7,166 bases of DNA. It comes from Lentisphaerota bacterium (GTDB taxonomy: Bacteria; Verrucomicrobiota; Kiritimatiellia; RFP12; UBA3636). The stretch is from NCBI GenBank assembly GCA_012514445.1, contig JAAZAI010000553.1, forward strand, positions 1 to 7,166, read 5' to 3'. The first letter of the stretch is position 1, and each line of letters opens with the position of its first letter. Below, in pieces: positions 1-4,456 of this stretch. The translations under genes were made by a program, and so were the position numbers. The notes beneath the pieces were generated by a model. It made no database searches, was not told the origin of the DNA, and saw nothing but the letters and a program-made list of their open reading frames with translations.

Positions 1-1
1 G

Positions 2-1063
2 ACGCCCTGGACGCCAGTTCCGATGCTGGAGATCCCGATCGCCGACACGTTCGAGGAATACGCGCCCGGCCGGACGTTGGACGGCGTGGCGGGGTGGCGG
101 GGCGATGGCGTAGTGCAGGCGTGCGCCGTGGCGGCACCGCTTCCGCCGGGGCCGCCCGTGCCGGAGGCGACGCACGCGCAGGTCCTGCGCGGAGGCTGGA
201 TGTCCCGAAGCGTCGACGGCGTCGAGGGGGAGTCCGTGAACGTTGACTTTCTCTTCGAGGCCATGCCCGGAGAAATGCCCGAGATGGAACCCGCCGTCCA
301 GACCGCCTTCAGGATCGCGGACGACGGCCGGCTGCTCGCCTGGCATGCGGATGGCGCCGGCTCTGCGTGGACGAACCGCTGGAGCGCCTTGGGCGATGCG
401 GTTCACGCGCAGGGCGACTGGATTCGCATCAGCGTGGCGATGGACTACGCCGACCCCTCCGGCGTGACCTGGTTCCAGCCGCGCGTGAACGGTTCGCTCT
501 GCCCGACGACGGCGGGCTTCCGCTCCCCGGCGGATCTGCGCTCCCCGGGCACCTGGTACCGGTGCGCGAACAACCCCGGCCTCGGGGGCTCGGGCCTGCG
601 CCGCATGACGCGACTGGACCTGCTGGGCGAAGGCGCGCTGGACGACCTCGTCGTCTCGCGCGGCGCCTTCGCCCACACCGGGCCGGACACGGTGAACGGC
701 GTGCCGCTGACCTGGTTCGACGGCATGGGCATGGCGCGCAATCCGCCGGAAGACGCCGATTTCGACGGCGACGGCTTCACGGACTGGGAGGAATTCACCG
801 CGGGCACCGATCCCGCGGATCCGCAAAGCGCCTTCCGCATCACCTCGGTGCGGCTTGACGGCGGCACCGTCAACGTGACCTTCCTCGGCAACGACTCCGG
901 CGCCGCCACGCCGTACATCGTCGAGCGCGCGAGCGATCTCGCCGCAGGCGACTGGACGGTCGCGGACGACGCCGTCCCGCGCGCCGACGTACCGGCGACG
1001 ACGAACACGTGGTCGGAACCGATGCCCGCCGGTGGCGCCTTCTACCGTCTTCGCGCGCAGTGA
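2..1063 (+). CDS. Secreted LamG-like / TSP3-repeat protein, 3' part (5' end outside window)
   Basis: The reading frame is open from the first bases of the window with no stop, so the ATG at 23 is probably internal and the true start lies upstream. Residues are numbered from that ATG. Residues 1-215 look like a beta-rich concanavalin/LamG-type domain, with alternating hydrophobic strands such as VNVDFLFEA and WIRISVAMDY. Residues 244-269 carry a calcium-binding thrombospondin type 3-like motif (DFDGDGFTDWEEF, then AGTDPADP). About 75 residues of terminal beta domain follow, opening FRITSVRLDGG and ending AFYRLRAQ. This order is typical of large exported or surface proteins in the PVC phyla; the localisation is inferred, because any signal peptide would be off-window. 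The substrate or partner cannot be told from this fragment. The gene converges on the aldo/keto reductase, with 120 bp between stop codons. Confidence 0.8.
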   Translation, partial: TPWTPVPMLEIPIADTFEEYAPGRTLDGVAGWRGDGVVQACAVAAPLPPGPPVPEATHAQVLRGGWMSRSVDGVEGESVNVDFLFEAMPGEMPEMEPAVQTAFRIADDGRLLAWHADGAGSAWTNRWSALGDAVHAQGDWIRISVAMDYADPSGVTWFQPRVNGSLCPTTAGFRSPADLRSPGTWYRCANNPGLGGSGLRRMTRLDLLGEGALDDLVVSRGAFAHTGPDTVNGVPLTWFDGMGMARNPPEDADFDGDGFTDWEEFTAGTDPADPQSAFRITSVRLDGGTVNVTFLGNDSGAATPYIVERASDLAAGDWTVADDAVPRADVPATTNTWSEPMPAGGAFYRLRAQ

Positions 1064-1183
1064 CCCATTGGTGCATCATCTCGGCTATCCCGGGGACGGA
1101 CGTTCGGATTTCCGCGTGGAAGGCGCGAAGCACCTCCGCGTCCGCCGCCTCGGCGAGGAGTGACGCAGAGAAACGGGGTCTGG

Positions 1184-2122
1184 CTAGCCGTCGCGGAGCC
1201 AGATCCTTTGTGCCGTGGACAGTTGCACGGAGGCGGCGCCCAGGGCGTCGGCCAGATGGCCGCGCTTTGTCGCGCCGAGGATCGGAATCACCGGGAACGG
1301 CTGCGACATCAGCCACGCAAGGGCGATCTGGTTGGGCGTCGCGCCGATCTCGGCCGCCAACTGATGCGCACGATGGTGGCGCGCGCGACTGGCCGGACTG
1401 TCGAAAGCCCGGCACGCGGAGGGATCCTCGCTGGCGAAGTAGCCGCAAGCCGTCGGCGAATAGGCGACCACGGGCAACTGGTGCCGCGCGTGCCAAGCCT
1501 CGTCTTCGGGCGTGACGGACTTCATCGTCGGGTCGCCCGAAGCATTCGGGAGCGCCAGGCTCCATTGGGGCTGGGAGGCCACGAAACCGCGCAGGCCGTG
1601 ACGCGCCGCGTAGACATTGGCTTCCTCGATGCGGCGGGTCGACCAGTTGCTCGCGCCGAGGCAGCGGATGCGCCCCCGATCGGCCTCGGCATTCAAGACC
1701 GAAAGGATTTCCGACACGGGCACGCGCGGGTCGTCGCGGTGCAGAAAATAGAGGTCGATCCGCTCGACGCCCAGTCGATCCTGGCTCTCCTGAATGTCGG
1801 ACGCGAGGACTTCCGGCGCCAGAAAGGCGTCTGGGCGCGGGTATTTCGGCGGCACCGCCGGATGGCCGCCCTTCGTTCCGATGAAGACCTTCCCGCCATC
1901 GCCGTTGCGACGCAGGCATTCGCCGAGCGCGCGCTCGCTCGAACCCGCGCCGTCCTCAAGCCAGAAACAATAGCAGTGGGCCGTGTCGAAGAAGTCGCCT
2001 CCCGCCTCGCGGAAATCATCGTAGAGCCGGAACATGGCGTCGCCGCGCAGCCCCGCGCCGAACGCGGTCGCGCTCAGGCAGAACGACGACAACTCCAGTT
2101 CGCCGACGCGCTGACGCTTCAT
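1184..2122 (-). CDS. Aldo/keto reductase
   Basis: A 312-residue NAD(P)H-dependent oxidoreductase of the AKR TIM-barrel superfamily, at the usual family length. The catalytic tetrad is visible: D46 and Y51 (in DTAHCY), K84 (GTKGG) and H128 (DLYFLHRDD). Later family motifs include IRCLGASNW, QPQWSL, VVAYSPTACGYF and the cofactor-loop stretch PVIPILGATKRGHL. These reductases are cytosolic and reduce aldehydes or sugar ketones; the substrate cannot be named here. The start at 2122 fits the family N-terminus (VGELELSS). It overlaps the stop of the preceding mini-ORF as ATGA. The bases just upstream (GATCTCTTCAA) show no Shine-Dalgarno, so translation probably depends on coupling to the antitoxin/toxin-remnant reading frames. 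The gene is likely the last in that operon. Confidence 0.9.
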   Translation of the reverse strand: MKRQRVGELELSSFCLSATAFGAGLRGDAMFRLYDDFREAGGDFFDTAHCYCFWLEDGAGSSERALGECLRRNGDGGKVFIGTKGGHPAVPPKYPRPDAFLAPEVLASDIQESQDRLGVERIDLYFLHRDDPRVPVSEILSVLNAEADRGRIRCLGASNWSTRRIEEANVYAARHGLRGFVASQPQWSLALPNASGDPTMKSVTPEDEAWHARHQLPVVAYSPTACGYFASEDPSACRAFDSPASRARHHRAHQLAAEIGATPNQIALAWLMSQPFPVIPILGATKRGHLADALGAASVQLSTAQRIWLRDG

Positions 2123-2196
2123 TTGAAGAGATCGCTATGGGTTCCAGTTCGGGTCAAGGTCAGGACGAGGACGTTGTCGCTGACTTCGTAGGTCAT
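2119..2196 (-). pseudogene. C-terminal remnant of a YafQ/RelE-type toxin (25 codons)
   Basis: This ORF runs from ATG at 2196 to TGA at 2119 and encodes 25 residues: MTYEVSDNVLVL, then TLTRTGTHSDLFK. It closely matches the C-terminal tail of the YafQ branch of RelE-like mRNA interferases; E. coli YafQ ends YKLTDKLLRFERTGTHAALFG. The tail includes the terminal catalytic His of the RTGTH motif and the following Phe. The roughly 65-70 residues that should precede it, with the other active-site His, Asp and Trp residues, are absent, so it cannot be a working ribonuclease. Its ATG overlaps the antitoxin stop (ATGA), as is normal for intact toxin-antitoxin pairs, and its TGA overlaps the reductase ATG (ATGA). 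The deletion is in frame and preserves both couplings. It may now act as a translational bridge; that is inference. Confidence 0.82.
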
Positions 2197-2471
2197 GCGT
2201 TCAAGTCTTTCAAGAGACCCTTCATGTCCTTGAAGCCTTTGACCTTCGGATCTCGGGCGATGCGTTCTGCCTCGCGCATGGCCTCAAGCGTCTCGTCGCC
2301 GGGAACTTCGCGAGTGACCTCAAACGGCAGCCCCTGCACACGGATCGCCTGGCGCACGAAGACGTTGAACGCCGTGGACATGTTCATGCCAAGGTCGGAA
2401 AACAACGCGTCCGCCTCTTGCTTGAGAGCGCTGTCCATGCGAATGGTCAAATTGGTGCTTGTTCCAGACAT
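2193..2471 (-). CDS. RelB/DinJ-family antitoxin (orphaned)
   Basis: A 92-residue protein of normal antitoxin length. Residues 5-50 form the ribbon-helix-helix DNA-binding part: the strand TNLTIRMD, then helices around ALKQEADALFSDLG and STAFNVFVRQAIRVQ. The GLPFEV that follows corresponds to ALPFDL of E. coli DinJ. The remaining acidic/basic helical tail is where such antitoxins wrap their toxin. The family binds DNA as dimers to autorepress its own operon and neutralises YafQ/RelE toxins. A strong Shine-Dalgarno (GGGAGG) sits 4 nt before the ATG. Its partner survives only as a 25-codon tail, so there is no local toxin to neutralise. It could still repress this operon, and with it the reductase, or counter a related toxin elsewhere in the genome. 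Confidence 0.88.
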   Translation of the reverse strand: MSGTSTNLTIRMDSALKQEADALFSDLGMNMSTAFNVFVRQAIRVQGLPFEVTREVPGDETLEAMREAERIARDPKVKGFKDMKGLLKDLNA

Positions 2472-2475
2472 CGTG

Positions 2476-2481
2476 CCTCCC
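2476..2481 (-). promoter_or_regulatory. Shine-Dalgarno of the antitoxin gene
   Basis: GGGAGG on the minus strand lies 4 nt before the antitoxin ATG. It is the only strong ribosome binding site in the antitoxin/toxin-remnant/reductase set, since the two downstream starts are ATGA overlaps. Confidence 0.75.
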
Positions 2482-2497
2482 TGAATTGATATGCACG

Positions 2498-2528
2498 TGA
2501 CTTTAAGTCATCCGCACATAGAATGCAA
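2498..2528 (-). promoter_or_regulatory. Putative antitoxin promoter with overlapping inverted repeat
   Basis: On the minus strand a weak sigma70-like pair is visible: TTGCAT at 2528-2523, a 17-nt spacer, and TAAAGT at 2505-2500. A perfect inverted repeat (arms TGACTT/AAGTCA around one central base, 2498-2510) covers the proposed -10. Ribbon-helix-helix antitoxins normally autorepress through short palindromes at this location. Both hexamers are poor matches to consensus, so the promoter assignment is tentative; the palindrome is directly visible. Confidence 0.4.
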
Positions 2529-2530
2529 GT

Positions 2531-2559
2531 AAAAAGCCGCCCGGCGCGCCGGGCGGCTT
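2531..2559 (-). terminator. Intrinsic terminator of the fur-like/queD-like operon
   Basis: A perfect 22-nt GC palindrome (arms GCCGCCCGGCG and CGCCGGGCGGC, 2536-2557) is followed on the minus strand by TTTTT at 2535-2531. It lies about 30 bp past the stop of the queD-like gene and before the antitoxin promoter. This separates the regulator operon from the antitoxin operon. Because the run of T follows only on the minus strand, it should terminate leftward transcription. Confidence 0.85.
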
Positions 2560-2585
2560 CGAGGAGGGGGGGGCTCCGTCTAGAC

Positions 2586-3068
2586 CTAGAACTCCATCGA
2601 CGCGGCGTTGTCGCCGGAGGTGAAGGTCATCTTCTTGATGTTCAGCTTGTCCTTGAGCAACGAGTGGAAGACCTCGAGGAGGTTCTCGCAGGTGGCGACC
2701 TTCTTGACGACGACGAGGCGGCACTCGGGGTAGGTCTTCGCCAAGTCGGTGTCGAAGGGAAGGCCGAGCATCGTGTTCGTGGGCGCGCCGTCGCGGATGC
2801 CCTGCTTGACGTAGGCGTCGAGGACGCCGGGGAGGAGGGGGTCTTCCTTCTGCAGGATGAGGGCGTGGTCGAAGCTCTTCAAGTAGTCCCACGCGATGCG
2901 CTTGACGCTGTTGCAGGGGTATACGAAGCCCGTTCGGGCGTCGACGTCGCCTTCGACTTCGATCGTCAGGCCGCCGGTGTGGCCGTGGAGGTACTGGGCT
3001 TCGCCCTCGTAGTTGAGGAAGCGGTGCGCGTACTGGAGGTTGAGCTTCGTGATGGAGCGTGTCTTCAT
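2586..3068 (-). CDS. QueD/6-pyruvoyl-tetrahydropterin synthase-like protein lacking the usual catalytic Cys
   Basis: A 160-residue member of the 6-carboxytetrahydropterin synthase (QueD)/PTPS fold family, which acts on dihydroneopterin triphosphate in queuosine or pterin synthesis. The zinc ligands are present: H15 (YAHRF) and H28/H30 (YLHGH). The catalytic Asp-His pair is D67-H68 (FDHALIL), and the substrate-binding Glu is E128 (ATCENLLE). In canonical QueD and PTPS a catalytic Cys lies four residues before the first His of HGH; here that position is A24. The family's usual D-F after the G-x-V turn is replaced by P51-C52. It may therefore be a variant subfamily with another reaction rather than true QueD. 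The start is supported by AGGAG at 3084-3080 and an ATGA overlap with the upstream regulator. The stop is followed one codon later by a second in-frame TAG. Confidence 0.85.
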   Translation of the reverse strand: MKTRSITKLNLQYAHRFLNYEGEAQYLHGHTGGLTIEVEGDVDARTGFVYPCNSVKRIAWDYLKSFDHALILQKEDPLLPGVLDAYVKQGIRDGAPTNTMLGLPFDTDLAKTYPECRLVVVKKVATCENLLEVFHSLLKDKLNIKKMTFTSGDNAASMEF

Positions 3069-3532
3069 GGTTCTTCTTTCTCCTGGATTGCAGGTTTGGG
3101 TTTACGGGTTTTGGTTTGGGGTTTCCGGCATCGTTTGCAGATGCCCGTCAGCCTGAGTTCCAGATGTTCGACGTCTCCGGAGATGGCGCCCCTGGGAACG
3201 GTGACGGGTTCCGGCAGGGGGAAGTCCTGTATTTGTCCGCACCGGGTGCAGAGGAAGTGGCCGTGCGGCCCGACCTGGCAGTCGTAGCGGGCGCTGGTGA
3301 CGTGATCCAGGCGCCGGAGCAGGCCGTGGTCGGTGAATTCGTTGAGGATGCGGTAGATGCTCTCGCGCGTCACGGAAGGCAGCGTGCCCTTGACCTCGCG
3401 CCACACGTCGTCGACGTCCGGGTGGTCGTCGTTGTCGTGGACGTACGCAAAAACCGCGAGCCGCTGGGCCGTGCACTTCCATCTCTGCTGACGGCAGATT
3501 TCCTGAAAACGCTGATAGATTGCTTCGTTCAT
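3065..3532 (-). CDS. Fur-family metalloregulator, PerR-like
   Basis: A 155-residue Fur-superfamily repressor of normal length. Residues 1-82 form the winged-helix DNA-binding domain (TAQRLAVFAYV, then the recognition helix region SVTRESIYRILNEF, and HGLLRRL). The C-terminal dimerisation domain holds the structural zinc site: C95-x-x-C98 and C132-x-x-C135. H37, D84, H90, H92 and D103 line up within one position of the five regulatory-metal ligands of Bacillus PerR (H37, D85, H91, H93, D104). The Asp at the 84/85 position favours PerR over Zur, though C85 sits beside it. The last 20 residues are a Lys/Pro-rich tail. An in-frame TGA lies just upstream of the ATG, supporting this start; the Shine-Dalgarno is weak. 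It shares an ATGA overlap with the queD-like gene and probably autoregulates. Confidence 0.88.
   Translation of the reverse strand: MNEAIYQRFQEICRQQRWKCTAQRLAVFAYVHDNDDHPDVDDVWREVKGTLPSVTRESIYRILNEFTDHGLLRRLDHVTSARYDCQVGPHGHFLCTRCGQIQDFPLPEPVTVPRGAISGDVEHLELRLTGICKRCRKPQTKTRKPKPAIQEKEEP
3080..3084 (-). promoter_or_regulatory. Shine-Dalgarno of the queD-like gene
   Basis: AGGAG lies inside the last codons of the regulator, 11 nt before the queD-like ATG. With the ATGA overlap it supports this start and coupled translation. Confidence 0.55.
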
Positions 3533-3564
3533 TTGATTTCAACATCCAATTCTCTGTAGAACTA

Positions 3565-3598
3565 AAATAACTATAGCAGTTATTTCTGCGCCGGTCAA
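3565..3598 (-). promoter_or_regulatory. Promoter and operator of the Fur-family regulator operon
   Basis: On the minus strand TTGACC (3598-3593), exactly 17 nt, and TATAGT (3575-3570) form a good sigma70-type promoter. The likely start of transcription is near 3563, giving a leader of about 30 nt. A perfect inverted repeat with 8-bp arms (AAATAACT and AGTTATTT around five bases, 3565-3585) covers the -10 and half of the spacer. It is AT-rich in otherwise GC-rich DNA and of the length expected for a Fur/PerR/Zur box, so autorepression by the adjacent regulator is likely. The exact metal specificity cannot be read from the box. Confidence 0.8.
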
Positions 3599-3716
3599 CC
3601 CCTTGTTTCCCCCCTCCCATTGGGGTGTGAGTCAGGAAAGGAACATGGCTTCTGATTTTGGTTCTTCCGGGATTTGCGTGTTTTTTTTCAGGAGCATTGC
3701 TTGATCGTAGGATGCC

Positions 3717-3759
3717 GGGGGGGGGGCTAAGGACGCGCGTCCTAAGCATGGGGGCTAAG
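3717..3759. repeat. G10 tract, 22-bp palindrome and 10-bp direct repeat
   Basis: This lies in the 247-bp gap between the regulator start and the ATPase remnant. Ten consecutive G (3717-3726) lead into a palindrome with 11-bp arms and one mismatch (3726-3747; core AGGACGC|GCGTCCT). GGGGGCTAAG occurs at 3722-3731 and again at 3750-3759. No run of T follows the hairpin on either strand, so it is not an ordinary intrinsic terminator. A T8 run sits nearby at 3681-3688. I see no gene in this gap. Confidence 0.6.
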
Positions 3760-3779
3760 CGGGAGTTCCACGGCAGAAT

Positions 3780-4325
3780 TCACGGGCTGAAATTCCGCCA
3801 GGAAACGACGGTCGTTCCATGGCGGGTCGAAGAACCCTGGCCGCCGAAGACGACGCGGCTCGCCTTGACGTCCGGAAGGAATGAGGACACGCGCTCAATG
3901 GTGCGCGTCCAGTCCGTGGCGACAGTCGCACCGCTCTTGATCTCGGTGAGGCGAAGACCTTCTCCTGTCGCCTCGACGACATCGACTTCGTTCTTCGCGC
4001 CGTCGCGGTAGTGGTACAGGGCGTCGGGCTGGCAGGCGTTGGCCTGGCGCTTCCACATCTCGTTGACGACGAACGTCTCGAAGATGGCACCCCGGAGCGG
4101 ATGGGAGGTCAAGTGCGACGGCGTCGAGATGCCCAGCAGACAGCAGACGAGGCCGGTGTCGAGGAAGAAGAGCTTGGGCGTCTTCGAAAGCTGCTTGTTC
4201 ACATTGGCGAACCAGGGCGGGAGTCGGCGGAGGATGTAGCTCGTCTCCAGAATCGAAATCCAGTCCTTGGCCGTGTTGACGGGAAAGAGTCTACGTAAAT
4301 TTGCACTTGAACTGCAAATTATCAT
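3780..4325 (-). pseudogene. DUF4143 AAA-ATPase, C-terminal fragment (ATPase domain missing)
   Basis: The reading frame matches the C-terminal half of the DUF4143 family of ATP-binding proteins, which are normally near 400 residues with an N-terminal P-loop domain. Visible from residue 16 on are NTAKDWISILETSYIL, the hallmark KTPKLFFLDTGL (48-59), and GAIFETFVVNEM (79-90). A PD-(D/E)XK-like core follows (E113-V-D115, then E128-I-K130 in LTEIKSG). The Walker A and B motifs and everything before VNTAKDW are absent. The first 14-15 residues are encoded by a palindrome-bearing junction (4298-4320) and do not look like the family. The start at 4325 is therefore only the first available ATG. The gene has lost its ATP-binding half and is most likely dead. 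Its original cellular role is unknown. Confidence 0.82.
4298..4320. repeat. 23-bp palindrome at the ATPase truncation point
   Basis: Perfect 8-bp arms AATTTGCA and TGCAAATT flank CTTGAAC; allowing one mismatch, pairing continues almost to the centre. It is AT-rich, lies just downstream on the minus strand of a -10-like TATGAT, and ends within about 15 bp of the point where DUF4143 homology begins. It may be the operator of the lost ATPase 5' end or a site of the rearrangement. The 131 bp from here to the WbsX/GH99-like stop hold only short GC stems and no recognisable gene. Confidence 0.6.
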
Positions 4326-4456
4326 ACCTAAACCGCTGGACCGAGAAAGTCTTCACATCGACACCTTTTCTCGCAAATCCGACCGCGCAGGCGGATCGAC
4401 CGCCGATGGCGATGGATCGCACGACTTGCGCGTCAAAATCCAGGACTCGCAGTACT

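Noticed and set aside
870..1919. Long minus-strand ORF of 349 codons
   Set aside because: Arg/Pro/Ser-rich composition, overlapping two well-supported genes in other frames. Only the 1064-1175 part looked protein-like and is listed separately with low interest.
1160..2191. Long plus-strand ORF of 343 codons opposite the reductase
   Set aside because: It mirrors the reductase, whose catalytic tetrad is on the minus strand. It has no family motifs and is a typical antisense open frame in GC-rich DNA.
2523..3287. Plus-strand ORF of 254 codons opposite the queD-like gene
   Set aside because: It is a shadow of the queD-like and Fur-like genes. It runs through the terminator hairpin and shows no domain of its own.
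3726..3747. The 22-bp palindrome as an intrinsic terminator
   Set aside because: It is followed by a C tract on the minus strand and ATGGGGG on the plus strand, with no T run on either side.
3780..4325. Mobile element carrying the ATPase fragment
   Set aside because: No transposase, no matching terminal repeats on both sides and no target duplication were seen; the palindrome occurs at one side only.
4384..4416. Short stems GGCGG/CCGCC and GCGAT/ATCGC after the WbsX/GH99-like gene, as a possible terminator
   Set aside because: Stems are only 5 bp, and no run of T follows on the minus strand.
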